64,000 nt of DNA. Origin: Hippopus hippopus. Its lineage: Eukaryota; Mollusca; Bivalvia; Cardiida; Cardiidae. Of this stretch, positions 26,531-40,200 are shown piece after piece. Location: positions 64,688,845 to 64,752,844 of the forward strand of contig OX328096.1 of NCBI GenBank assembly GCA_946811185.2, in the 5' to 3' direction. Positions within the stretch are counted from its first letter, which is position 1, and each line of letters starts with the position of its first letter. The position numbers and the translations under genes were made by a program. The notes under the pieces were generated by a model that saw nothing but the letters and a program-made list of their open reading frames with translations, ran no database searches and had not been told where the DNA came from.

Positions 26531-26745
26531 ATTGTGCGGTAAGGGTGTTAACCTACTTTTTAAATTTATTTCTCTGCCAGCGACTAACACTGGTATTAGG
26601 TAATGCATGTTGAAGCAAAGAACATACACAAAATATCTAAATGGTTACGGACAACAAATTCATGTTGTCTATTTTATTAATTGATGTCAACATCATCAAA
26701 CAAGGCTAGTGTTATTGCAAGTGATTTTACTTTTTTATTTAATTG

Positions 26746-26973
26746 TTAATCCTTTACCAAACAATCCAATATTTTCGAAACCCTGGGAAATAGAGCTTTT
26801 GAAGACACTGTAGGAATAGGAGGAAATGCTGATAACCAGCATTTTCTCCTCTTCCCACAATGTATTCTAGCCTATCAGATACAAATTCCATCATTTCTGC
26901 CACATTTAACTTGACTCATACAGATGCTTTCAATTTGGACAAGTCTAAATATTTGTTGTTTGCTATAGGGTAA
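26746..26973 (-). mobile_element. TTAA MITE copy
   Basis: It begins TTAATCCTTTACCAAACAA, has the core GGAGGAAATGCTGAT/ACCAGCATTTTCTCC and ends near GCTATAGGGTAAAC. Confidence 0.7.
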
Positions 26974-28147
26974 ACATGCTTCCATGTGTACCCTGATCAC
27001 AAAAAAATCTGTACATGCATATGGCAGACCTATACTTCAAAGGTTATTTCAGAGCCCCAGAAACTGATACAGATTACACACAAAAAAAAAAATTGAAGGG
27101 AATGATGATAGTTTTTTCTCAGAAAAACTGACATCATTGTAGACACAGTAGTAATTGCTTGCTACAAGCAGTGGCTCCTTTTCCCACAAAGATACACAAA
27201 AGTGTCAACTACATGTACTGGGGTGTAAAATATCTTGCACAGTCTGAGGTTGTTCTTCTATTTCATACATTTGAAAAAAAAAAGTGTTTGTATTGAACAT
27301 ACAAAAAAGAAACAGGACACATGAACACAACAACCTTAATTCAAGAGTAAACAAGGAAAACTTTCGACACCCCAGTCATAAACTACTTTTAATAGCAGGG
27401 TGGGAAAAAGGCCATTTCCACAATGCTCCTTTAGCCCTTAGGTCTAAATGTAGTCTTTGTAGAACTGGTTAAATTGTAATGACATATCTAGAGATTCTTA
27501 CTCTTGTCACCATGCTTTTATACGGAATGATGGAAAGCCTTTAAGTGAGCAAAGACATAATTTTTTTCCACATAAATTTTCTTCATCACACAAACATTCA
27601 TCTTCATTATTTCTCAAGTAGGAAAACTATAGTACTCTATCTATTGCAATCCACCAGCCAAGCTCAATCACATAGAGTATGATCGTTTAAGCAAAATGCA
27701 ACACCTTACGTTGGAAAACATTGTGGGAAAGGAAGTAATTCTTTGCTAAACCTTAACACACAATCCCAAGTTTTGATGACCCATTGAAGAAGGTCTTTGA
27801 AAACATTACAGGAATAGGAGAAAATGCTGGTAACCAGTATTTTCTCCTTTTCCCAAAGCATGTTTTACACTTCAAAGATGAATCTAATCAGATGAGCCAC
27901 ATTTAATTTATAATCTGCAAAATCATGCTTTCAAACATGACAAGTCTAAATTTTTTGTAAGGAGTTATCCTACAAACATTTCGTAACCTGTCAAGTAAGC
28001 CAAACACCCCCATATCTGCAGTTAAAAAGTTCAGTATTTACTGGTATATTGATAACCCTGTTTTACAAGGTCATCACATTAAAGACAGCTGTTTGTGACA
28101 TTTCACAAAGTATCTGTTTCTTTCCTTTTCATACAACCATTCATGTA
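26974..28147. other. Noncoding stretch behind RBM22
   Basis: Apart from the MITE at 27745 and a partial core near 27715 I see no gene or structured repeat; this should include the RBM22 3' untranslated region next to 28148. Confidence 0.5.
27745..27970 (-). mobile_element. TTAA MITE copy, diverged
   Basis: It has the left end CCTTAACACACAATCCC, the palindromic core at about 27805-27855 and a worn right end near 27967. Confidence 0.6.
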
Positions 28148-28287
28148 CTATCTGTTGTGTGTGGAGGCACCCATTCTGCTTGGATCCTGAGATGGGTAGT
28201 GGACTGGTGGAATATTTCCCCTTGGCATAACCCCGGGGGGTGGGCGTAATGGCATCATTCCTGGGGGTGGGGGTGGCATTCTCATCC
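28148..28287 (-). CDS. RBM22: RBM22 exon 9 (last)
   Basis: Acceptor CAG before 28287; encodes the Pro-rich end and stop TAG at 28148-28150. The first two bases complete a Gly codon from exon 8. Confidence 0.92.
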
Positions 28288-31200
28288 CTGGCAGAAAGTA
28301 ACATATTTTGTTTACAAAGTACATGTAATATACATTTTGTATCAACAATAATTCACCACTTAACCCTTTACCAGACAACAAAGTTTTAGCCTTGTCCAAG
28401 TTGAAAGCATTTGCAGACAACAATTTCAGTGTGGCCAATATGGTGCAATTTTTCTTTGATATGGTATACAAGAAAGCCATGATGGCCCTGAAGTCGCTCA
28501 CCTGAGCCTTTTAACCAAACATGACCCATTTTCAGTCTCTTTCGAGATATTATGACAAACATTCTAACAAGCTTTCATAATTATTGGACTGATAATTTGG
28601 CCTCTAGCTTGTACACAAGTTTTTTCTGGAAACACATTCTGACCAACTTTCATGAGTGTACAAAAGGTTTTTCTAAGATTTGACTGAGCGACCTAGTTTT
28701 TCACAGAACTTTACGCATTTTCAAACCCAACCAAGATGTCATCAAGACAAACATTCTGACAAAATTTCATGAGTATTGGACTGAAACTGAGGCCTCTACA
28801 GCGTAAACAAAGTTTTTCAAAGATTGGTTCCAGTGACCTAGTTTTTGATCCAATGTGACCCAATATCAAACTTATCCAAGATAACATCAAGAAAAACATT
28901 CACACAAACTTTCATGAGTATTTGACTGAAAATGTGGCCTCTGGAGTGTACAAAAGGTTTTTCTAAGGAATGACCAAGAGACCTTGTTTTTGACCTGACA
29001 TGACCCATTTTCAAACTCATTTCAGATATTATCAAGACAAACATTCTGACAAATTTTAAAGAGTATTGGACTGAAAATATGGCCTCTAGAGTGTACACAA
29101 GGTTTTTCTAAGATCTGACCTGGTTACCTAGTTTTTGACCCAACCTGAACAATTTTCAAACTCATCCGAGATATTATCAAGACAAACATTCTGACCAAGT
29201 TTCGTGAGTATTGGACTGAAAATGTGGCCTCTAGAGTGTACACAAGGTAAAAGTTGATGACGCACGACAGATGAAGCACACCGCACAACGGACACAGCAC
29301 GACCACAAAAGCTCACCTTGAGCACTTAGTGCTCAGGTGAGCTAAAAACATTGTGGAAAAAAGAGACAATGCTGGTTATCAGCATTTTCTCCTTTTCCCA
29401 CAATGTTTTCAAAAGGCTTCTTTCCCAAGGTCGTTAAAAGTCGGTATAGTGGGGAAAAGGGTTAAGGGTATTAATACAATATTTATTCCACAGTATCTCT
29501 CATGTCATGGGTTAACCCTTCACAACACAATGCTGACTTTTAATGACTTTGAGAAAGAAGCCTTTTGAAATCTTTGTGGGAAAAGGAGAAAATGCTGATA
29601 ACCAGCATTTTCTCCTTTTCCCACGAAGGTTTCTATCCTATTAAAGAGTTACATAAGTTTAGTCTCATTTAATTTGGTGTCTGTGTTTGCTTTGGGTTTG
29701 GACAGTTCTAAAATTCAGTCATGTGGTAAAGGGTTGGAGTCTGTAGTTAAGTCAAAGTACTCTGAATTAATATTAAAACAATGACATACACTGCCGATCC
29801 CTTCCACTCTAGAATATGTAGGAAACATTATGTTAACCCTTTACCACAGAAAGAAATTCTAGACTTGTTCTAATTGAAAGCATCAGCAAATGACAAACTA
29901 ACACTGAGGCTCATATAATGAGTTTTGCCTTTTAAAGGGTAGAAAACATTGTGGATAAAGGAGAAAATGCTTGTTCCAACAATGTTTTCAAAGGCTTTCT
30001 CCTCAAAATGGTTAACAGTCAGGATTCAATGATTATGTTCTGTGCAGTCTGATCTTGGTCTACACTCTAAGCAAAAGCACCTTGAAGTGTAAGGGTTAAA
30101 TGTTGGTGTTGGTCAACTAAAAAAACTCTTACAGATTTAAATGTGCACTCATATACAGTATCTGCTAAAGTAGCAAAACTTAGTCCTTGCAAGGACTTAG
30201 GTACTGGTTGATTTGTGTGTTTCACTTTTAACGCGATTTTCAACATTATTTCAATCAAATTACAGCTGCAAGAGCATCTATCTATGCATTTCCTGGATTT
30301 TCATTTACCAGTACATCGCACAACTCTTTCCTTGCTATGTGAAAGAATTGAATCTTCTAGCAATATTTTTCATTTAGAAGAGTCTGACCAAGCCCAAATT
30401 TGATCTAATGACCCCTGGACTACTTGCCCTGTTGTTATGGATGGAGCTACCTCACTTGGTGGTAAGGGTTGATGTGCTAATATGTTGATACGGTTGATTT
30501 TTAGAAATAAAATTCTTAAGTCAGTCATCAGTATCCAGAATACATGTACGATATTTCTATCCTCAATAAACCAGGTATGCCTTATTTTGTTTAACTCTCA
30601 ACCAAATTTTTTGACCAGTTCAAATTGAAAGCAATTGCATATGACACTAAGAGTGGCTCAAATTATAAAGTTTGTCCCAGAAGGGATAATAAACATTGTC
30701 GAAAATTGACCAAATTAATACTGGTTACCAGCATCTTGTCCTTTACCCACATCGTTTTCAAGAGCCTTCTTTCTAGTGGTCGTTTAAACACAGGATTGTT
30801 TGGTATAAGGTTGCCTCAACATCAGATGAAATCATTTAGGTTTATCTATACGCAAATTGCAGATGACAAAATAGTTGTAGCTTACAACGATGTTGTCTTT
30901 GAAGAGAGAGAAAACACTGCAGGAAAGACGGCAATGTTGAATACCAGTATTTTCTCCTTTTCCAAAAATGTTTTCAAGAAGCTATATTATTCAAGGTCAT
31001 AAAGACCCAGGGTTGTTTGATAAAGGATTAGACATAAGAATATGGCATAAGACAAAATTACTCACCCGGTGGAGGAGGACCTCGCATGAACATGGGCATC
31101 ATGGGCGGTGGCCCATGTGGGTGCATCGGTCTCATATGCATGGGGGGCATGGGAGGACGGGCATCACCAAGATTGAAAAAGTTGTTGGCTAATTCCTGTG

Positions 31201-34200
31201 GTGGGGCAGGTAAAGCTGAAATGTTTATTAAGAAACATGGTTCATATCATCTTAATCAATTGCATTTTTACTTCATATTCTGATCCAGTGTTGTGCCCAT
31301 GAAATGGAGGAGAAAATGGAGAAAAGGTAAAAAAACAACAACATTTTTTAATGAGAGTCTGCCATTTTTTTTTGTTAAAAATAGATGACAAAGACTTCTT
31401 CTTTTCATTATTGTGATGTAAATGATCTAGCTTTACTTATGTTTAAACATATTTTTGAGTGATTTTTGATAATACCGTAGCAAAAATGTCTGGGGTATAA
31501 ATTTTGTGGCTTGCAATAACATTCACAAATATGTTTACACTACATGAATCATACTATCACTTAGAACAAAACCACAGGATATATCTGTGGTAAGATTTTC
31601 AATGGGAGTTTACCTATTAAAACATGTCTTTATCCAACAGTCTTATTGATTTGTTGGGGAACGCAAAAATGGGATTAACAGTATGTACTCAGTGCAGCTT
31701 TAATGCCACTAAAGGATGCAAAAAAAGGTGACAAAAGATGCCAATATCTGAATTCCTGTCTTCAAATTCTCTTCAGTTCAATAATACCTATAGCTTGATA
31801 GTGATCGGTGCATGCCTTGTGTAGGAAAATAGTTTTACTCAGCTTTCTTCAGAGTAAGGTTGTTTCTGACCCTGTCTTTTCAAGAACAATAAACAAAGAT
31901 TTGAATAAAAAATTATGAAATAAAAACCCACATCTATTTAACTCTAAACTATGAGGCTACTTTGCAGTAAGGCATTATATCTTTTCCCAATTTTCCTAAA
32001 TTCTACAAAAATTTTAACTCCATTTCTTTGCCATGGAACCTAACTACCCATAAGTCATCATTGGGTTTATAATGGCCACGTGTAAACCTTTAGAGTGCTA
32101 AACCTCTACCACACAACCCCAAGTTTCAATGACCCAAAGGAAAAATGCTTACAAAAACACTGTGGGCAAAGGAGAAAATAATGGTACCAGCATTTTCTCC
32201 TTTTTCCAAAATGTGTCTCAAATCATTGTAGAAGTAGATCTATTTAATTTGCCATCTGCAGATCCCTTCAATTTGAACAAATCTAATATTTTGTTGCATG
32301 ATAACCACAAAGAAAGAAGCATCATCGCAGAAATTTAACCTTTTACCACACATTTCCGACTTTTAACGACCCTAAAGAAGACATTTGAAAACACTGTGGG
32401 AAAAAGAGAAGATGCTGGTAACCAGGGCTTTCTCCTTTTCCCAGTATGTTTTCTAGCCAATCTAGGACAGAAGTCATCATTTGATCTACAACTAATTTGT
32501 CTCTGCAAATGCTTTCAATTTGGTCGAGTCCAAAATTTGCTCATTTGTTTAAGACTTAAAGGCTGATTTAGCAAGAATATTTCACAAAATATCAAGATGG
32601 CACAGAACAAAGATCAAACTGCTCATACTGATCTTGATCTACAGTGTCCACAAAATCACACTGAGTTACAAAATCAGATTCAGCTACCAAATCTTATTGT
32701 ATTACCTATCACATTAAGTGACAAAATCACACTGACTTGTCCTTAGCCCTGTAACTCCTCACCTCTTGCAACAAAAACAACTTAAATACACTAATGTGGT
32801 CCTTTTGAGCACGTAATATTTGAAACAGTACTCAGCTGCCAGAAAGAAAATAATTGTCTGCAGGAGGTACATTACTTTGTTAGAGTTAAAATGGAGAGAC
32901 AATGAACCCTCAAAGTTTCTTACCTCCTGGTAGACCAGGAACTGGTTCTAAGATTTGTTCTTCCTGCTTTTCTTCCTCTTTTTCAGACACAGTCTGTCCT
33001 TGTGATTTTCCCCATTTAATATTCAACCTTCTACCAGTCATTATTAACTTATTAAAAGTCTTTTCTGCAGCACTCTCAGCTGACGATCTGGATGTAAACT
33101 GTATAAAAGCACACTGCTGCTTTGCCACTATATTTATAGATCTGATTTCCCCATATTGGTAGAAGTGATCCCTGTAATACACAAACATAGTTACACATTA
33201 GCCAATAAAACAAGTCCACAGCTGGTCACTGAAATCTTCCTTGGATAACAAAACCCAACACTTTACCAAACGATAAAATTTTTGATATGTCTGAATTCAA
33301 AGCATTTGCAGACAACAAATTGAATATGGCACAAAAAAGGAAAATGCCTTTAAGATGTAAATAAAAGAAAAATGCAGGAAAATGAGGAAATGCTGGTGAT
33401 GGCATGAAAAAATTCTTGTTACATATAATTTCCTCATGTGTCACAATGTTTTCAAAGGTGGTCTACAACAGGATGCAGTTGCTTGTAGTTGGTAATGAGT
33501 AACTGATAGTCTGACAGTCTACTTTTGTCACCACTTTAACTCTTTACCAAACAACAAAGTTTTGGACTCAACCAAATTCAAGGCATGTGCATACAACAAA
33601 TCAAATGTACCTAAAATTGTGATTTCTGACTTTGATGGGGTAGAAAACATTGTTAGAAAAGGAAAAAATGCTGGTTACCAGCTTTTTCGTCTTTCCCCAA
33701 AATGTTTTGAAAAGGCTTCTGTCTCATGGTCATTAAAACTCAGGATTGTTTGGTAAAGGCTTAAACCATCACAACTTACAGGAGCAACAGACATTACCAG
33801 TGTAATATTGAAATTTTTGTGGAAACAAGAGGGCCATGATGGCCCTGAAGTCGCTCACCTGAGTCTTTTGACCAAACATGACCCATTTTCAATCTCTTTT
33901 GAGATATTATGACAAACATTCTACCAAGATTTTCATGAGTTATTGACCCGAAATGACCCACTTGCAAACCGGTGCAAGACCAACATTCTGACCAAGTTTC
34001 ATGAGTATTGCATTAAAAATGAGGCCTCTAGAAAGTACACAAGGTTTTCAAAGATTTGACCTAGTGACCTAGTTTTTGATCTGACATTACCCATTTACGA
34101 ACTCCTCCAAGATATTATCAAGACAAACATTCTGACCAACTTTCAAGAGTTTTGAACTAAAAATTTGGCCTCTAGAGCTTACACAAGGTTTTTCTAAGAT

Positions 34201-37200
34201 TTGACCTAGTGACCTAGTTTTTGACCCGACATGACCCAATTTGAAACTCGTTCGAGATATCATCAAGAAAACATTCTGACCAAGTTTCAGGAGTTTTGGA
34301 TTGTAAATGTGGCCTCTAGAGCGTACACAAGGTTTTTCTAAGATTTGACCTAATGACCTAGTTTTTGACTCAACATAACCCATTTTCAAAGTCGTCTGAG
34401 ATGTCATCAAGAGAAACATTCTGACCAAATTTCATGAGTTTTGGACTGAAAATGTGGCCTCTAGAGCATACACAAGGTTTTTCTAAGATTTGACCTAGTG
34501 ACATAGTTTTTGACCCAACATGAACCATTTTTGAACTCATCTGAGATATCAAGTGAAACATTCTGACCAACTTTCAAGAAATTTGAACTGAAAATGTGAC
34601 CTCTAGAGCGTACACACGGGTTTTTTTAAGATTTGACCTAGTGACCTAGTTTTTTGCCCGACATGACCCATTTTCAAGCTTTTCCGAGATATCATCAAGA
34701 CAAACATTCTGACCACATTTCAAGAGTTTTGGACCAAAAATGTGGCCTCTAGATGTACACAAGGTTTTTCTAAGATATGACCTAGTGACCTACTTTTTGA
34801 TCAGACATGACCCTTTTTCTAACTCGTTCGAGATATCATAAAGACAAACATTCTGACCAACTTTCAAGAGTATTGGACCGAAAAATGTGGCCTCTAGAGT
34901 ATGCACAAGGTTTTTCTAAGATTTGACCTAGTGACCTAGTTTTAGACCCGACATGACCCATTTTCGTCCTCGTCCAAGATATCATCAAGACGAACATTTT
35001 GATCACGTTTCACGAGTATCTGACTGAAAATGTGGCCTCTAGAGCGTACGCAAGGTTTTTCTAAGATTTGACCTAGTGACCTAGTTTTTGACCTGACATG
35101 ACCCATTTTTGAACTCCTCCAAGATATCATTAAGACAAACATTCTGACCAACTCTCAAGAGTATTGGACTGAAAAATGTGGCCTCTAGAGTATGCACAAG
35201 GTTATTCTAAGATTTGACCTAGTGACCTAGTTTTAGACCTGACATGACCCATTTTCGAACTCAACTGAGATAATATAAAGACTAACATTCTGACCAACTT
35301 TCAAGAGTTTTGGGCTAAAAATGTGGCCTATAGAGCATACACAAGGTTTTTCTAACATTTGACCTAGTGACCTAGTTTTTGACCCGGCATGACCCATTTT
35401 TGAAATCCTCCGAGATATTATCAAGACAAATATTCTGACCAAGTTTTCATGAGTATCTGACTGAAAATGTGGCCTCTAGAGTGTATACAAGGTTTTTCTA
35501 AGATTTGACCTAGTGACCTAGTTTTGGACCCAAAATGACCCATTTTCAGACTTGTCAAAGATATTATCAAGACAAACATATTGGCCAACTTTCAAGAGTT
35601 TTGGACTGAAAATGTGGCCTCAAGAATATGCACAAGGTTTTTCTAATATTTGACAAAGTGACCTAGTTTCTGAACCGACATGACCCAGTTTTGATCTCGA
35701 CCGAGATATCATCAAGACAAACATTATGACCAACTTTCAAGAGTTTTGGGCTGAAAATGTGCCCTCTAGAGTGTACAGAAGGTTTTTTTAAGATTTGACC
35801 TAGTGACCAAGTTTTTGACCCGACATGACCCATTTTCAGACTTGTCCAAGATATTATCAAGACAAACATTCTGACCAACTTTCAAGAGTTTTGGACTGAA
35901 AATGTGGCCTATAGAGCGTACACAAGGTTTTTCTAACATTTGACCTAGTGACCTAGTTTTTGACCCGACCTGACCCATTTTCGAACTCGTCCGAGATATC
36001 ATCAAGACAAACATTCTGACCAAGTTTCATGAGTATCTGACTGAAAATGTGGCCTCTAGAGCGTACGCAAGGTTTTTCTGAGATTTGACCTAGTGACCTA
36101 GTTTTTGACCCAACATGACCCATTTTCAAACTCGTCCGAGATATTATAAAGACAAGGTAAAAGTTGACGACGCATGACGCACACCGCACGACCGACAATG
36201 GACGCCGGACACAGCACGATCACAAAAGCTCACCTTGAGTACTTCGTGCTCAGGTGTGCTAAAAATATATCATCATACCCATCCCTTCATATTTTTAGGT
36301 ATTTTACCCATACAAGTCGAACAGAGGGTCAGTCAACAATTTGATAAAATGATAATCATGTATCAAATAACGAATGCGATGCTTGCTCTCAACACTTATT
36401 GTAAAATATACATTTTTGGTTTAGTTGTCTATCAGAGATTGTCTTGCTGTCATTGAATGATTGCTATGTTTTTAATTTTTGTTTTTTTGAGTTTTTTTTG
36501 ATGAATAATCATTTGATGGTATGGATGAATGCAGAGTCTTGGCTTACAACACAACAGGTTTTATTTACTGCAACTTTAACCCTAACATGTAACATTGACA
36601 TGATACAAGATGATGTAACTTTCGCTTGATATAAAGCCTGCAAATATATTTACTTTTTCATGGGTTATTTTTTTGTTTCAGTCATAAAATGACTGAAATA
36701 TGTGCTAAGTAAATGACAAATGTACGTATTGTATTCTGTGTGATATTTCCAAATACAAAAGCTATAAAGACGCAATGAGGATACATGTAACTCGTTCATG
36801 GACCACTTCATAGCTTGTCTGAAATATGGATTTGTCGTGAAAGGTATTAGAGCTACAGAGTTTAGATGGTATTAATTTTACATTGGCCTGAATTCATAGA
36901 TAGCCTTAGGACTAAATGAGCAAACAGAGGTCAGAAACATCAATTACCTTAATTCCTTCTCTCCAATCTTTTCCCCAAGGTTACCAACATACAAAGTAGT
37001 TATATTCTTATCTTCTGGAGGCTCTAGTTTGGGCATCGAGTCATAACGCTTTAACAACTTCTCTGCTACTGGATCATTGACTCCGTAAAATCTATCCTTG
37101 ATATTTTGATCTGATAAAGGATCATCAGGGTCCGTAGGTTTCTCGTGCCTTAAAAAGAAAGACAGGAAGCAATAATGGCCTTGAAACTATAAGGATCTCT

Positions 37201-40200
37201 TAGTTTCTCATGCCTAAACCCTTTACAAACCAATTCCATGCTTTCTTGACCCCGAATAATGAGGCAATTGACGACATTGTGTGAAAAGGAGAAAATGCTG
37301 GTAACCAGCCTTTTCTTCTTTTCCCACCATATTTCTTCCCTTTCACAGCGACACATTTAATTAACGTCTGCAAACACTTTCAATCATGGACAAGTCTAAA
37401 ATTTTATTGTTTGGTAAAGAAATAAAATAAAACAGCTACTATGGCAATGATGGTTATAAGACTACAGGGTGTCTGGAAAGTAAGGTAACACTTTTGTACA
37501 TTTATAATATGGCTTTAAAGTTTAGATAAAGGTATTTAGATATATTTGCATGTATATAAAATAAGTAAGTTTTTTGTGTGATAATTTCATTTAAGTTTTA
37601 TGTCATTGCGCAATTTTAAACAGATTTCAAATTAAAAGTATTTTTCTGTCATTGACGTCATTTTAGTATTCTAACATGACACATGAATTTGTCTCTATAA
37701 ACACAGTGCAATGAAAGCGTGGTAAAGTCTACATCATTCTATATAGAGTGACGTCATTCTGTATAAAGTAAGTTGCCTGTTCAATGTCTTCGCCCTACGA
37801 TATTTTATCAATGAAGGTCACTTGATGTAAAAAATCATTGTTTTCCATTCCTTGACCAAGGAAGGAAGAAAATCCTCAAGGCTTTACCGATATTAACTGT
37901 TTAAATAAAAGCTGACAACGATGAAACTATATTAAATGTGACCAGTAAACATATGTAAATGAAGTGTCTTTCAAGTTGAAGGTTAGTTCAATATTGACCA
38001 GAGTTGCATTGGAAATGGGATTGGGAGTGGGTGGAGTAATATTCATAGCATTCGAAGCAACTGCAACCCTTGCGCTTGACAATACATTCATTCGTCTTTG
38101 TCATTTGAAAGGGAGAAACTATAAAAGTAAAAAGAGGGTCATGATGGCCCTGAAGTCGCTCACCTGAGTCTTCTGACCAAACATGACCCATTTTCAATCT
38201 CTTTCGAGATATTATGACAAACATTCTATCAAGCTTTCATAATCATTGGACTGAAAATTTGGCCACTAGCTTGTGCATAAACTTTTTCTAGAATTTCTCT
38301 CAGTGACCTATTTTTTAGCCAAACATAGCCCGAGATTTGACCTAGTGACCTAGTTTTTGACCTGACATGAACCATTTTCAATCTTATCCAAGATATCATC
38401 AAGACAAACATTCTGACCACCTTTCAAGAGTTTTGGATCAAAAAAGTGGCTCTACAGCGTACACAAGTTTTTTCAAAGATTTCACCTAGTGACCTAGTTT
38501 TTGATCCAACATGACCCATTTTCGAACTTGTCCTATGTATCATCAACACAAACATTCTGACCAACTTTCAAGAGTTTTGGACTGAAAATATGGCCTCTAC
38601 AGCGTACACAATGTTTTTCAAAGATTTCACCTAGTGACCTAGTTTTTGACCGCACATGACCGAGTATCAGACTGAAAATGTGGCCTCTAGAGCATACACA
38701 ATGTAAAAGTTGACGACGCACTACGGACACAGCACGATCACAAAAGCTCACCTTGAGCACTTCATGCTCAAGTGAGCTAAAAAGGTACGATCTTTTTTTT
38801 ATGTTGTGTTTAATGCCTAAGGTTTTAATGAAATTTTGATTCTTTTCATATTTACCGACTGGGCAGTGGGGTTTTGTTTTGGTAAGTAAGTGGAACAGCT
38901 GTGGTTTATTCAATGGAATATTATCTGCATCTGCGTTTTTACTCTAAGTATGAACTTGTTTTCCTTTGATTAAGAGTTGGTCATGTTAGAATCAAAATAA
39001 TCTTCTTTCTATTGTGGTTTATCTTTCAATAAACCACATTGTGAGTTATGAGGCGCAATGAATAACCCACTCGGGCCATGGCCCTCGTGGATTATTTATT
39101 GTGCCTCATAACTCACAACCGTCATTTATTGAATGATAAACAACTATAGAAAGAAGATTATTTCTTAAATTAATGACGTTCTCTCACTTTCTATTGTCTG
39201 ACCATGTTTGTAAACAAAATATGCAGTTTTCAGCACATGAATAACCATACTGTTTCACAGAGAGACCGCCGTACAGTGAAAAACTAACTGTATGGTTTGC
39301 AATATCATGTCACTGTTACTGGACCACATACTTTTGAAGACCGTGACGATTAGTTTCCAACACTACCTACTTTCCATGCTTGAAAAGAAGTCCTGTAATG
39401 TGTAGGGTGGTGCTACAGCAAACGCAATTACTTACTGTGATAGACTTTGTATGCGATATGTTGGGTGATTGGGTACTATCAAGTACGGTATCCAGGACTG
39501 CTGAATACCGTGGCCTGCGTACAGTTCTAACCTAAACCCATGCGACATCTACCTTTAGGGTTATTTGAGGTCAAAGGTCTACAATCCCAGGCCAGACAGC
39601 ACAGATATGTCGTTAAAAATTACTAAACGTGAAATCAAGAAGAACAACATTTGAAACGTGTGCTAAAGTAATTGACAATTTCACTGTGTCTGTATGGTGT
39701 ATAGTAGGCCGTCACGCTGTAAACGACAGTTAATACTAAAATGACGCCAATTAGAACAAGAGCGGCAAATTGTCGCAAGATATGCCCGTCCCACCGCCAG
39801 TTGTCAAGGGGGTATAATAATTGTAAAGGGCAGGTAATGCAACAAACATGTTTACCAAGTCTCAAGTCAATTTGACTTGAGGTGACAAAGTTCCGTTCCA
39901 GACAAGCAATAAATACTGTAAAAATGAAGATCAAAGTGGAATTACTCGAAATCCGCACTACGTAGAGTTATTGTTCTTGCGCACTGTACTCCGTAATATT
40001 GCAACAAACATGCATACCAAGTTTCAAGTCACTCTGACTTGAGATGACAAAGTTATATTCTGGACAAGCAGAAAATGCAATAAAAATGACGATCAAAGGG
40101 AAATAACTCAGACAGCAAGAGATAGAGTTATGGTTCTTTTGCACTGCACTCCGTATTATTGCAACAAACACACATGTCAAGTTTCAAGTCAATCGGACTA